From contig NZ_JAAMPA010000001.1 in NCBI RefSeq assembly GCF_011758655.1, positions 1,302,001 through 1,366,000 of the forward strand: 64,000 nt of DNA. Direction: 5' to 3'. Shown here piece after piece: positions 15,294-24,557 of the stretch; position 1 is the stretch's first letter, and each line of letters begins with the position of its first letter. A program made the translations under genes and the position numbers. The notes below the pieces were generated by a model. That model searched no databases. It was given only the letters and a program-made list of their open reading frames with translations, and had not been told where the DNA came from. The stretch comes from Modestobacter marinus. GTDB lineage: Bacteria; Actinomycetota; Actinomycetes; Mycobacteriales; Geodermatophilaceae.

Positions 15294-15869
15294 GTGAACT
15301 CCCGCACCACCGACCTGGTCACCCCCACCGAGCTGACCGCCCGGTCCACCGACGCCACCGCCCCCACCCTCATCGACGTGCGCACGCCGGCCGAGTACGA
15401 GACCGCGCACATCGCCGGCTCGATCAACATCCCGCTGCCGCTGGTCCAGGCGCACGCCGAGCAGCTGGCCGGCGACCTGGACGGGCCGGTCGTGCTCGTC
15501 TGCCAGGCCGGCGGCCGGGCCCGCACCGCGCACGCCGCACTGACCGCGGCCGGCGCGCAGCAGCTGACCGTCCTCGACGGCGGCATCGCCGCGCACACCG
15601 CGGCCGGGCAGCCGGTCCGCCGCGGCCGCCCTCGCTGGGCGCTGGAGCGCCAGGTCCGGCTGGTCGCCGGCAGCCTGGTCGCCGGCAGCGTCCTGACCAG
15701 CCTGCGGTTCCCCCGCGCCCGGTTCCTCGCCGGCGGCGTCGGCGCCGGCCTGGCCACCGCCGCGCTCACCGACACGTGCGCGATGGGCGCCGCGCTGGCC
15801 AAGCTGCCCTACAACCGCGGTGGCCGTCCGGTCACCGTCGACGACGCCCGGGAAGCGCTCCGGTCGTGA
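15294..15869 (+). CDS. membrane rhodanese (rhodanese-DUF2892)
   Basis: A 191-residue protein of the YgaP type. The rhodanese domain (about 8-110) shows TLIDVRTPAEYETAHIAGSINIP and the active-site loop CQAGGRAR. The C-terminal part (about 120-175) is a two-helix membrane module (LVAGSLVAGSVLTSL, FLAGGVGAGLATAAL, then CAMGAALAKLPYN). It would handle sulfane sulfur at the inner face of the membrane. The GTG at 15294 has AGAGGACGACC upstream. Its stop overlaps the next start (GTGA), so it is coupled to the TauE transporter. Confidence 0.85.
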   Translation: MNSRTTDLVTPTELTARSTDATAPTLIDVRTPAEYETAHIAGSINIPLPLVQAHAEQLAGDLDGPVVLVCQAGGRARTAHAALTAAGAQQLTVLDGGIAAHTAAGQPVRRGRPRWALERQVRLVAGSLVAGSVLTSLRFPRARFLAGGVGAGLATAALTDTCAMGAALAKLPYNRGGRPVTVDDAREALRS

Positions 15870-16639
15870 TCGTCGCCGTCGTCGCCGGGCTGGTCATCGG
15901 CGCGCTCGTCGGCCTGCTCGGCGGCGGCGGCTCGATCCTCGCCGTCCCGGCGCTGGTCTACGCCGCGGGGCAGGACCTGCCCCAGGCCGTCGCCACCTCC
16001 CTGCTGGTCGTGGGCATCACCTCGCTGGTCGCGGTGCTGCCCCGGCTACGGGCCGGCCAGGTCGCCTGGCGGATCGCTGTCCTGTTCGGGGCGGCCGGCG
16101 CGGCCACCGCCTTCGCCGGCGCCGCGGTCAACCGGCTGCTGCCCGACGACGTCGTCCTCGGCCTGTTCGCCGCCCTCATGATCGGCGCCGGGGTGCGGAT
16201 GCTGGCGGAGAAGCCCACCACCGGTGCGGCCTGCGCGGTCGACGGCGGCCGGGTCGACTGGCGCCGCTGCCTGCCGCGCACCCTGGCCGGCGGGCTGGTG
16301 GTCGGGTTCCTCACCGGTCTGCTCGGCGTCGGCGGCGGCTTCCTGATCATCCCCGTGCTGGTCATCGTGCTCGGCCTGCCGATGACCACCGCGATCGGCA
16401 CGTCCCTGGTCGTCATCGCGGTCAACTCCGCGGCCGGCTTCGCCGCGCACGCCGGCGAGGCGCCACTCGACGTGCCGATCACCGTCGCGTTCACCGCCTC
16501 GGCCGTCGTCACCGCGCTGGCCGCCGGCCGGCTCGCCACCCGGGTCGACACCGGCCGGCTCCGCCGGTGGTTCGCCTACCTGGTGTTCGCCGTGGCGGCT
16601 CTCATCCTCGTCCAGGTCGGCGCCGGCCTGCTCGGGTAG
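15866..16639 (+). CDS. TauE/SafE-family sulfur anion transporter
   Basis: A 257-residue membrane protein with seven or eight hydrophobic helices. It has the duplicated TauE repeat: [21 protein letters not shown] near the start and [20 protein letters not shown] in the middle. The family exports sulfite, sulfoacetate or related anions. Last gene of the persulfide cassette, overlapping the membrane rhodanese stop by four bases; probably it removes sulfite or thiosulfate made by the dioxygenase. Confidence 0.87.
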   Translation: MIVAVVAGLVIGALVGLLGGGGSILAVPALVYAAGQDLPQAVATSLLVVGITSLVAVLPRLRAGQVAWRIAVLFGAAGAATAFAGAAVNRLLPDDVVLGLFAALMIGAGVRMLAEKPTTGAACAVDGGRVDWRRCLPRTLAGGLVVGFLTGLLGVGGGFLIIPVLVIVLGLPMTTAIGTSLVVIAVNSAAGFAAHAGEAPLDVPITVAFTASAVVTALAAGRLATRVDTGRLRRWFAYLVFAVAALILVQVGAGLLG

Positions 16640-16645
16640 GCCCGC

Positions 16646-16661
16646 CCCCCGGCGTCGGGGG
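16646..16661 (+). terminator. short GC hairpin after the TauE gene
   Basis: A 6-bp C/G stem with a GCGT loop starts seven bases past the stop. There is no T tract, so it is only a weak candidate. Confidence 0.3.
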
Positions 16662-16770
16662 AGCAGCAGGCAGTCGGCAGCGCGGTGAGCGGCGTCCGGT
16701 CCGGGAGGCCTGGTACGTACCGCCGGGTGGCTGCCAGGCGCACTCGCGCCGCACCGGCCACGGACGAAGA

Positions 16771-16808
16771 AGACCGGCAGCCCCGCCCTGGGGCGGCGCT
16801 GCCGGTCT
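16771..16808 (-). terminator. terminator of tRNA-Leu
   Basis: An 11-bp stem (16771-16781 with 16798-16808) plus an inner C/G stem. On the minus strand it is followed by TTCTTCGTCC. It lies 29 bases downstream of the tRNA 3' end. Confidence 0.65.
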
Positions 16809-16836
16809 CTGTCCCGAGCCCCTGGGACTCGGGAGC

Positions 16837-16922
16837 TGGTGGGCAAGGGGGGAGTTGAACCCCCACGTCCTCTCGGACACACGGACCTGAACCGTGCGCG
16901 TCTGCCATTCCGCCACTTGCCC
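16837..16922 (-). tRNA. tRNA-Leu (CAG)
   Basis: A class II tRNA of 86 bases including an encoded CCA. The acceptor stem GGGCAAG pairs with CTTGCCC. The anticodon loop TTCAGGT gives CAG. There is a long variable arm and a T arm GGGGGTTCAACTCCCCC. Mycobacterial genomes also have a tRNA-Leu beside fhaA. Confidence 0.95.
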
Positions 16923-17144
16923 TGGCGAGGAAGGACAGTAGCAGCCCTCCGCACGGCCTCCCGCAGCCCCCCACCGGGGCGGCACCGACCGCCCCCGGCG
17001 GCGCGCTGGTAGAACGGTGTGCCGACGCGGCACGGACGAGATCGTCCGGGGCGTCCCGCGCTTCCCGACCGGTCCGGCGACCCTCCCCCGGTTACGATCG
17101 GCGCTCAAGGCAGTGGGAGGTCGACCGAGCGCAAGGGAGCGACT

Positions 17145-17942
17145 GTGGGTGCGCTGCAGCGCTTCGAACGACGCCTCGAGGGCATGGTCGGGCTGGCCTT
17201 CGCCCGGGTGTTCAAGGGCAAGGTCCACCCCGCCGAGATCGCCCACGCCCTCCAGCGCGAGGCCGACGAGCAGCGCTCGGTGCTCAGCGGTGACCGGGTG
17301 CTCGCCCCGAACGTCTACGTCGTCACCCTCGGCCCCACCGACCACGAGAACCTGGTCGAGTGGTCCGAGCAGCTGGCCGCCGAGCTCGCCGACATGGTCG
17401 CCGAGCACATCGAGCGCGAGGGCTACCAGACCTTCGGCGACATCGAGGTCCGGCTGGAGCTCGACGAGGAGCTGCGCACCGGGGTCTTCGAGGTCGCCTC
17501 GCACGTCACCGGCGGGGCCTCGCAGCGTTCTCCGGCCCCGCCACCGCCACCCCCGCCCGGCCTGCCCCCGCTCCCCCGGCTCCCCGGCGCCGGGATGGGG
17601 GCCACCGACACCGGCGCACAGGAGCCCTCGGTCGTGGGCCGCCCCGGGCAGCGGGTCAGCCACGTCCTGGTCGTCGACGGCCCCGGCACCAAGCACGTGC
17701 TCCAGCAGGGCAGCAACGTCCTGGGCCGCGGCACCGAGGCCGACGTCCGGCTGCCCGACACCGGGGTGAGCCGCAAGCACGCCGACGTCCAGCTCGTCGG
17801 CAGCGCGGTCGTCGTCGAGGACCTCGGCTCCACCAACGGCACCCTGGTCAACGGCCGCCGGGTGGGGCGGCAGGAGCTGGCCGACGGCGACGTGCTGCGC
17901 ATCGGTCACTCGGTGCTGGTCTACCGGCAGGACGGCGCGTGA
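17145..17942 (+). CDS. fhaA: FhaA: DUF3662-FHA phosphothreonine-binding protein
   Basis: A 265-residue protein. The N-terminal DUF3662 domain (about 1-115) starts LQRFERRLEGMVGLAFARVFKGKVHPAEIA. A Pro-rich linker follows (about 128-150), then a C-terminal FHA domain (about 180-262) with VLGRG, GVSRKHAD and EDLGSTNGT. FHA domains bind phosphothreonine on proteins modified by the PknA/PknB kinases. In mycobacteria FhaA binds the phosphorylated MurJ pseudokinase; a homologous pseudokinase is encoded at 62273. The GTG start has AAGGGAG upstream. First gene of the fhaA-fhaB-pstP-rodA-pbpA-pknA-pknB run. Confidence 0.92.
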   Translation: MGALQRFERRLEGMVGLAFARVFKGKVHPAEIAHALQREADEQRSVLSGDRVLAPNVYVVTLGPTDHENLVEWSEQLAAELADMVAEHIEREGYQTFGDIEVRLELDEELRTGVFEVASHVTGGASQRSPAPPPPPPPGLPPLPRLPGAGMGATDTGAQEPSVVGRPGQRVSHVLVVDGPGTKHVLQQGSNVLGRGTEADVRLPDTGVSRKHADVQLVGSAVVVEDLGSTNGTLVNGRRVGRQELADGDVLRIGHSVLVYRQDGA

Positions 17943-17963
17943 GCGTGGTCCCCGGGGGTCGCC

Positions 17964-18425
17964 GTGCCCGCTGAGATCGTGCTGCAGGCCTTCCGCTTCG
18001 GCTTCCTGATCCTGCTCTGGCTGTTCGTCTTCGCCGCCTTCCGGGTGGTCCGCGCCGACCTCTTCGGTGGCCGGGCCGGCCGGGTGGCCTCGGTGCCGCC
18101 CCGCGCAGCCGCCGTCCGCAAGCGCGCCGGTCGCGGGCCCCGGCACCTCGTCGTCACCGCCGGCCCGCTGTCGGGCACCCGGATCACCTTGGGGGAACAG
18201 GCCATCCTGATCGGCCGCGCCGACGACTCGACCCTCGTGCTCACCGACGACTTCGCCTCCTCCCGGCACGCCCGGCTGACCAACCGCGGCGGCCAGTGGT
18301 ACGTGGAGGACCTCGGTTCCACCAACGGCACCTACCTCGACCAGCAGCGCGTGCAGGGCCCGCTGCTGGTCGCCCCCGGTCAGCCGATCCGGATCGGGCA
18401 GACCGTCCTGGAGCTGCGTTCATGA
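17964..18425 (+). CDS. fhaB: FhaB/FipA: membrane-anchored FHA protein
   Basis: A 153-residue protein with one N-terminal membrane helix (about 8-28, FGFLILLWLFVFAAFRVV) and a C-terminal FHA domain (about 70-150; ILIGRADDS, SSRHARL, EDLGSTNGTYL). It recognises phosphothreonine targets of the clustered kinases and links signalling to division and elongation proteins. Its stop overlaps the pstP start (ATGA). Confidence 0.92.
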   Translation: MPAEIVLQAFRFGFLILLWLFVFAAFRVVRADLFGGRAGRVASVPPRAAAVRKRAGRGPRHLVVTAGPLSGTRITLGEQAILIGRADDSTLVLTDDFASSRHARLTNRGGQWYVEDLGSTNGTYLDQQRVQGPLLVAPGQPIRIGQTVLELRS

Positions 18426-19834
18426 GCTTGGTCCTCCGCTATGCGGCTCGTTCCGACCGCGGTCTCATCCGCGGCACCAACCAGGACTCGGTGTACGCCG
18501 GGCCCCGGTTGCTGGCCGTCGCCGACGGCATGGGCGGGCACGCGGCGGGCGACGTCGCCAGCAAGGTCGTCATCGCCGCCCTGGAGCACCTCGACGAGGA
18601 CGCCCCCTCCGGCGACCTGCTCCAGGCGCTGCGGCACGCGGTCTTCGAGGGCAGCGAGCACCTGCGCGAGGTGATCCGGGAGTCCCCGCAGCTGGAGGGC
18701 ATGGGGACGACGCTCACCGCCGTCCTCTTCGCCGGCGGCCGGCTGGGGCTGTGCCACGTCGGCGACTCCCGCGCCTACCTGATGCGCGACGGCGAGCTGC
18801 ACCAGATCACCCACGACGACACGTTCGTCCAGACGCTGATCGACGACGGCCGGATCACCGAGGAGGAGGCCAACAGCCACCCGCAGCGCTCGCTGCTGCT
18901 GCGCGCCCTCAACGGCCAGGACGTCGAGCCGGACCTCTCGATGCGCGACGCCCGCGCCGGCGACCGCTACCTGCTGTGCTCCGACGGCCTCTCCGGCGTG
19001 GTCAGCCACGAGACGCTCGCCGGCGCGCTGCGCGAGCCGGACGCCCAGGCGACCGCCGACCGGCTGATCGAGCTGGCGCTGCGCAGCGGTGGCCCGGACA
19101 ACATCACCTGCATCGTGGCCGACGTCGTCGAGGACGACGGCCGGGGCGTGCTCGTCGAGCCGGTCGTCGACGGCGCGGCCGGCGACCACGTGGGCCAGCG
19201 GGAGGTCGACCCCCGGTCGGCCGCCGGCCGGGCCGCACTCGCCGACCCGCAGGCCACCGGGCAGCCCACCGCGCTGACCACGAGCTCCCCACCACCGCGC
19301 CGCCGCCGGCCGTTGCGGACCGCGCTGTTCGCGCTGGCCGCCGTCGTGGTGCTCGGCGCCGCGACGATCGGCGCCTACCTGTTCGTGATGGGCCACTGGT
19401 TCGTGGGGGTCGCCGAGACCGCCGAGGGCGACCGGGTCGGGGTGTTCCGCGGGCTCAACGCCTCCGTCGTCGGGCTGGACCTCTACCGCCTGGACGAGGC
19501 GACGGCGCTGGACACCACGGACCTCACCCAGGCCGCCCGCAACCGGGTCGCCGACGGCATCCCGGCCGACGACCCGGACGACGCCGCGCGGATACTGTCC
19601 AACCTCCGCGGCCAGCAGTTGCCGCTGTGCCGGACGACGTCGGCGCTGAGCACCAGCACCCCGTCCGCCGCACCGACCCCGCCGGCGGAGCCCGCCCCCG
19701 CTCCCGTCGAGGGGCAGCCGGAGGCCGCCGCCCCGACCACCGCGCCCAGCGCGGACGCCACGGAGCTGGCGACCCCGACCACCGGGCTGTCCCGCACCGG
19801 TGAGCCGGGAGTGGACTGCCGGGAGGCCGACTAG
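18422..19834 (+). CDS. pstP: PstP: PP2C-family Ser/Thr phosphatase
   Basis: A 470-residue phosphatase that reverses PknA/PknB phosphorylation. The catalytic domain (about 5-240) shows ARSDRGLIRGTNQDS, LAVADGMGGHAAGD, HVGDSRAYLMR, LCSDGLSG and GGPDNITCIV, with the metal-binding Asp residues. A Pro/Arg-rich juxtamembrane stretch precedes one membrane helix (about 297-320). The outer part (about 325-435) is followed by a Pro/Ala/Thr-rich tail. The start overlaps fhaB by four bases and the stop overlaps rodA by one. Confidence 0.93.
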   Translation: MSLVLRYAARSDRGLIRGTNQDSVYAGPRLLAVADGMGGHAAGDVASKVVIAALEHLDEDAPSGDLLQALRHAVFEGSEHLREVIRESPQLEGMGTTLTAVLFAGGRLGLCHVGDSRAYLMRDGELHQITHDDTFVQTLIDDGRITEEEANSHPQRSLLLRALNGQDVEPDLSMRDARAGDRYLLCSDGLSGVVSHETLAGALREPDAQATADRLIELALRSGGPDNITCIVADVVEDDGRGVLVEPVVDGAAGDHVGQREVDPRSAAGRAALADPQATGQPTALTTSSPPPRRRRPLRTALFALAAVVVLGAATIGAYLFVMGHWFVGVAETAEGDRVGVFRGLNASVVGLDLYRLDEATALDTTDLTQAARNRVADGIPADDPDDAARILSNLRGQQLPLCRTTSALSTSTPSAAPTPPAEPAPAPVEGQPEAAAPTTAPSADATELATPTTGLSRTGEPGVDCREAD

Positions 19835-21261
19835 TGGCTTCGCCGGTCAACGGCCCCGGCACCGACCCGCGCGCTGCCATCGCCCCCGGCACGGCCATCC
19901 CCACCCGGCGGGGCACCGAACTGCTCCTGCTCGGCTTCGCGGTGCTCATCACGATGGCCGCGCACCTGATCATCGACATCACCGTCACCGGCTCGCCGGG
20001 CACGGAGCTGGCCACCTTCGGCCTCTGGTTCTCCGGGCTGTGGGTCGTCGCGCACGTCGTCGTCCGGCGGTTCGCGCCGTACGCCGACCCGCTGCTGCTG
20101 CCCTGCGTCGCGGTGCTGTCCGGCCTGGGCCTGTCGATGATCCACCGGCTGGACATCGCCGGCGGCCAGCCCGGCGGCGCGGACACCACGAGCGTGGACG
20201 CCCCGGTCCAGCTGGTGTGGGCCACGGTCGGGCTGGTGCTGTTCATCGCCGTGCTGGTGATCGTGCGCGACCACCGGACCCTGGCCCGCTTCGCCTACAC
20301 CCTGGCCCTTGTCGGGCTGGTGCTGCTGGCGATCCCCGCGGTGCTGCCCAACTCCGAGATCAACGGCGCGAAGCTGTGGATCCGGGTCGCCGGGTTCTCC
20401 ATCCAGCCCGGCGAGTTCGCCAAGATCTGCCTGATCGTCTTCTTCGCCGCCTACCTGGTCGACAAGCGCGACGTGCTCGCGCTGGCCAGCCGCCGGGTGC
20501 TCCGCCTGGAGCTGCCGCGCGGCCGCGACCTCGGCCCGGTGCTGCTGGCCTGGGTCGCCTCGATCCTGGTGCTGGTCTTCGAGCGCGACCTGGGCAGCTC
20601 GCTGCTGCTGTTCGGCATCTTCGTGGTGATGCTCTACGTGGCCACCGAACGGGCCAGCTGGCTGGTCATCGGCCTGCTGCTGTTCGCCGGCGGGGCGTTC
20701 GTGGCCTACCAGCTCTTCAGCCACGTCCGGGTCCGGGTGGACACCTGGCTGGACCCGTTCGCCTACGCCGACACCGGCGGCTACCAGGTCGTCCAGTCGC
20801 TGTTCAGCCTCGGCACCGGCGGCCTGTTCGGCGCCGGGCTGGGCGGCGGGCGGCCGGACCAGGTGCCGGTGGCCAAGAGCGACTTCATCGCCGCCGCGAT
20901 CGGTGAGGAGCTCGGTCTCTTCGGCCTGGTCGCGATGATCGTGATCTACCTGGTGCTGGTCGAGCGGGGGCTGCGCACCTCGCTGGTCGTCCGGGACGGC
21001 TTCGGCAAGCTGCTGGCCGCCGGGCTGGCCTTCTCCCTCGCCTGGCAGGTCTTCGTCGTCCTGGGCGGTGTCACCGGCCTGCTGCCGCTCACCGGGCTGA
21101 CCACGCCCTTCCTGGCCTACGGCGGCTCGTCCCTGGTCGCCAACTTCGGGCTCGTCGCGCTGCTGGTGCGGATCAGCGACGCCGCCCGCCGCCCGGCGGC
21201 CACCGCGGCGGCCACGCCGCCGAAGCTCACCGACGCACCGACCGAGGTGGTGCAGCCGTGA
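19834..21261 (+). CDS. rodA: RodA/FtsW-family peptidoglycan polymerase (SEDS)
   Basis: A 475-residue membrane protein with 10-12 helices. SEDS motifs are visible: GFSIQPGEFAKICLIVFFAAYL, a loop with ERDLGSSLLLFGIFVVMLY, GGYQVVQSLFSLGTGGLFGAGLGGG in pieces, AIGEELGLFG and FLAYGGSSLVANFGLVALLVR. It polymerises glycan strands from lipid II with its partner PBP. The GTG start shares one base with the pstP stop, and the stop overlaps pbpA, so the pair is made together. Position next to pbpA supports RodA rather than FtsW. Confidence 0.92.
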   Translation: MASPVNGPGTDPRAAIAPGTAIPTRRGTELLLLGFAVLITMAAHLIIDITVTGSPGTELATFGLWFSGLWVVAHVVVRRFAPYADPLLLPCVAVLSGLGLSMIHRLDIAGGQPGGADTTSVDAPVQLVWATVGLVLFIAVLVIVRDHRTLARFAYTLALVGLVLLAIPAVLPNSEINGAKLWIRVAGFSIQPGEFAKICLIVFFAAYLVDKRDVLALASRRVLRLELPRGRDLGPVLLAWVASILVLVFERDLGSSLLLFGIFVVMLYVATERASWLVIGLLLFAGGAFVAYQLFSHVRVRVDTWLDPFAYADTGGYQVVQSLFSLGTGGLFGAGLGGGRPDQVPVAKSDFIAAAIGEELGLFGLVAMIVIYLVLVERGLRTSLVVRDGFGKLLAAGLAFSLAWQVFVVLGGVTGLLPLTGLTTPFLAYGGSSLVANFGLVALLVRISDAARRPAATAAATPPKLTDAPTEVVQP

Positions 21262-22697
21262 ACGCCCCGCTGCGCAAGGTCGCGATCAGCGTGCTGGTGC
21301 TGTTCACCCTGCTGATCGTCAACGTGAACGTGATCCAGGTGATCCGCGCGGAGAGCCTGCGGGAGAACCCGCGCAACACCCGGGTGCTCACCGACGAGTA
21401 CGGCCGGGAGCGCGGCGCGATCGTCGTCGGCGGCAACGAGATCGCCTCCTCCGTCGAGACCACCGACACGCTGCGGTACCTGCGCACCTACGCGAACGGG
21501 CCGCTGTACGCCCCGGTCACCGGGTTCTACTCGGTGCTGTTCGGCAACCGGGGCATCGAGCGGGCCGAGGACGACGTCCTCAGCGGCACGGACGACCGGC
21601 TCTTCGGCCGGCGGCTGGCCGACCTGTTCACCGGCCGCGACCCCTCCGGCGGCAACGTCGAGCTGACCCTCGACCCCGCCGTGCAGGAGGCGGCGATGGC
21701 CGGCCTCGAGGGGCGGGTGGGTGCGGTCGTCGCCCTCGACCCGTCCACCGGGGCCGTGCTCGGCCTGGCCAGCACGCCGACCTACGACCCGAACCTGCTC
21801 TCCAGCCACGACCCCGCCGCGATCCGCGCCTACGACGAGCAGCTGGACGCGCTGGAGACCGACCCCCGGGTCAACCAGGCCATCTCCGAGCGCTACGCGG
21901 CCGGGTCCATCTTCAAGGTGGTCGTCGCCGCCGCGGCGCTGGCCACCGGCGACTACACGCCGGACACCGTGATCCCCGCGCCGCAGGACTACGTCCTGCC
22001 GGGCACCGACACCGACCTGCAGAACTTCGGCAACGAGCCGTGCAGCCCGACCGGCGAGCAACCGCTGATCGAGGCGCTCACCATCTCCTGCAACACCGCC
22101 TTCGCCCAGCTCGGCATCGAGCTCGGCGAGGACGCCCTCCGGGAGATGGCCGAGGCGTTCGGCATCGACGGCGAGGAGCGCCAGATCCCCCTGGACGTGG
22201 CAGGCAGCACGATCGGCGAGATCGACGGCGACGCCGCCCTCGGGCAGACCTCGATCGGCCAGCTGGACGTGGCCCTGACCCCGATGCAGGCCGCGATGAT
22301 CGCCGCCGCGGTGGCCAACGACGGCGTGCTGATGAACCCCTACCTGGTGGAGTCGGTCCAGGCCCCGGACCTGTCGGTCCTCGACCAGACCGAGCCCGAG
22401 CCGCTGTCGGAGCCGTTCTCCGAGGAGGTCGCCGACCAGCTCACCGCGATGATGACCAACGTCGTCGACGAGGGCACCGGCCGGCGCGCGCAGATCAGTG
22501 GCGTCGAGGTGGCCGGCAAGACCGGCACGGCGGAGAACGCCGGCCCGGACCACAACTGGTTCATCGGCTTCGCCCCCGCCGAGGACCCGAGCATCGCGGT
22601 GGCGGTCTTCATCCGCAACGGTGGCGGCACCGGCGGGGACATCTCCGCCCCGATCGCCCGCTCGGTCATCGAGGCCCACCTGCAGGGCCGCGGCTGA
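21258..22697 (+). CDS. pbpA: PbpA: class B penicillin-binding protein
   Basis: A 479-residue transpeptidase that cross-links peptidoglycan. One N-terminal membrane anchor (about 7-27) is followed by a pedestal domain and a transpeptidase domain with S217-I-F-K220, the SCN motif (TISCNTAFAQLG) and KTGT (VAGKTGTAEN). The start overlaps the rodA stop (GTGA) and the stop overlaps the pknA start, so it is translationally coupled to both. It works with the SEDS partner just upstream. Confidence 0.93.
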   Translation: MNAPLRKVAISVLVLFTLLIVNVNVIQVIRAESLRENPRNTRVLTDEYGRERGAIVVGGNEIASSVETTDTLRYLRTYANGPLYAPVTGFYSVLFGNRGIERAEDDVLSGTDDRLFGRRLADLFTGRDPSGGNVELTLDPAVQEAAMAGLEGRVGAVVALDPSTGAVLGLASTPTYDPNLLSSHDPAAIRAYDEQLDALETDPRVNQAISERYAAGSIFKVVVAAAALATGDYTPDTVIPAPQDYVLPGTDTDLQNFGNEPCSPTGEQPLIEALTISCNTAFAQLGIELGEDALREMAEAFGIDGEERQIPLDVAGSTIGEIDGDAALGQTSIGQLDVALTPMQAAMIAAAVANDGVLMNPYLVESVQAPDLSVLDQTEPEPLSEPFSEEVADQLTAMMTNVVDEGTGRRAQISGVEVAGKTGTAENAGPDHNWFIGFAPAEDPSIAVAVFIRNGGGTGGDISAPIARSVIEAHLQGRG

Positions 22698-24421
22698 TGG
22701 CCGTGCGCCTCGGCAGCCTGCTGGCCGGCCGCTACGAGATCACCGCCCCCATCGCCACCGGCGGGATGGGCGAGGTATGGCAGGCCCGCGACCGCACCCT
22801 CGGCCGGATCGTGGCCGTCAAGGTGCTGCGCAGCGAGTACACCGGCGACTCGAGCTTCCTCATCCGCTTCCGCAACGAGGCCCGGCACACCGCCGCCCTG
22901 TCCCACCCGAACATCGCCTCGGTCTACGACTACGGCGAGACCACGGAGGACGGCCAGCGGCTGGCCTACCTGATCATGGAGTTCGTCGAGGGCAAGCCGC
23001 TGGTCACCATCCTGGCCGAGCGCGGGCGGCTCACCGCCGAACAGACCCTCGACGTCCTCGGCCAGGCCGGTGACGGCCTGTCCGCGGCGCACGCCGCCGG
23101 CATGGTGCACCGGGACATCAAGCCCGGGAACCTGCTCGTGCGACCCGACGGCGTGGTCAAGCTGACCGACTTCGGCATCGCCTACGCCCGTGACGCCGCG
23201 CCCCTCACCCGCACCGGCATGGTCGTCGGCACCGCGCAGTACCTCTCCCCCGAGCAGGCCCAGGGGCACGTGGTGACCGCCGCCTCCGACGTCTACTCGC
23301 TCGGCGTGCTCGGGTATGAGTGCATCGCGGGCGTGCGTCCGTTCGACGGCGAGTCGCAGGTGGCGATCGCGCTGGCGCAGATCAACCGCCCCCCGCCCCC
23401 GATGCCCGCGGACGTGCCGTGGCAGGTGCGGGCCCTGATCGAGCGCGCCCTGGCCAAGGACCCCGCGGCACGCTTTCCCGACGGCGCGGCCTTTGCCTCA
23501 GCGGTGCGGCAGGTGGCGGCCGGTGGCCCCGTGCCCGCAGCCACCGCCATGACCCAGGTGGTCGGGGACGACGGCACGGCGACCACGATGTTGCCGGCGA
23601 CCGGCCCGGGCACCACCGTGAGCCCCTCCACCGCACCCCGCACCATGCCACCGCTGCACGGGCCCCCGGTCGACGGCGACGGGACGGGCACCTGGACCGA
23701 CGGCGACGCCGACCCGCACGACGCCCGGCGCACCCGCCTGCTGTGGGCCGCCACGGCGCTGGCCCTCGTCGGGCTGGTCGCCGCCGCGGTGTTCCTGGTC
23801 CTCAGCCGGTCCGAGGAGCCGGGTGGCTCGGCCGCGCCGAGTGGCACCACCTCCCCCGCGACCTCCGCACCGGCCACCACCAGTGCCGCCGGCACCATCG
23901 CCTTCGACGTGGCCGGCTACGTCGGGGAGGACGCCGACGACGTCGCGGAGGAGCTCGAGGCGCTGGACCTCGAGGTGCGGCAGCGGGAGGCCACCGCGGA
24001 GGAGCTGGCGACAGCCGGCGTCGCGCTGGCGGAGGACGCCGTCGTGACCGCTGACCCGGCGCGCGCCACCCTCGCACCGGGCGAGCGGGTCACGCTCGCC
24101 GTCGCGGCCGCGGCCTACGACCCCCAGGCCGGGGAGGACGCCGAGCCGAGCAGTCCGCCGACGTCGGCGGCCCCCACGTCGGAGGCCGAGGACGAGGGCG
24201 AGGACGGCAGCGGCACCACCCCGACGACCGCCACGGTGACCGCGACGGTCACGCGCAGCCCGACCAGCGCGAGCAACACGAGTTCGTCGGCACCGCCGAC
24301 GAGCACCGCCCCCACCAGCACCCCCGCAACCAGTTCGGTCGAGCCGGCTCCGGAGCCCACCGTCTCCCCGAACGCGGACGCACCGGTGTCGACGTCGGCG
24401 AGCATCGCGAGCACCCAGTGA
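22697..24421 (+). CDS. pknA: PknA: receptor-type Ser/Thr protein kinase
   Basis: A 574-residue kinase. The kinase domain (about 10-268) has ATGGMGEV, VAVKVL, HRDIKPGN, DFGIA and SPEQAQG, so it is catalytically complete. One membrane helix lies at about 348-371. Outside, residues about 400-473 look like one degenerate PASTA repeat (FDVAGYVGEDADDVAEELEA, then a VTLAV ending), followed by a Ser/Thr/Pro-rich tail. Mycobacterial PknA has no PASTA, so this outer domain is unusual by comparison. It regulates elongation and division proteins encoded next to it. Confidence 0.92.
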   Translation: MAVRLGSLLAGRYEITAPIATGGMGEVWQARDRTLGRIVAVKVLRSEYTGDSSFLIRFRNEARHTAALSHPNIASVYDYGETTEDGQRLAYLIMEFVEGKPLVTILAERGRLTAEQTLDVLGQAGDGLSAAHAAGMVHRDIKPGNLLVRPDGVVKLTDFGIAYARDAAPLTRTGMVVGTAQYLSPEQAQGHVVTAASDVYSLGVLGYECIAGVRPFDGESQVAIALAQINRPPPPMPADVPWQVRALIERALAKDPAARFPDGAAFASAVRQVAAGGPVPAATAMTQVVGDDGTATTMLPATGPGTTVSPSTAPRTMPPLHGPPVDGDGTGTWTDGDADPHDARRTRLLWAATALALVGLVAAAVFLVLSRSEEPGGSAAPSGTTSPATSAPATTSAAGTIAFDVAGYVGEDADDVAEELEALDLEVRQREATAEELATAGVALAEDAVVTADPARATLAPGERVTLAVAAAAYDPQAGEDAEPSSPPTSAAPTSEAEDEGEDGSGTTPTTATVTATVTRSPTSASNTSSSAPPTSTAPTSTPATSSVEPAPEPTVSPNADAPVSTSASIASTQ

Positions 24422-24557
24422 CACACGCGTCCCCCGGCGCTCGCGTCGCGCCTGCCGCGAGCCGGCCAGCGATTAGGCTCCGCGACGGCGTACCGCTCCC
24501 CGGTCCAGCCGTCCCGGAGCCGCGACCGCCGCACCGCACCACCCGAGAGGACCACCG

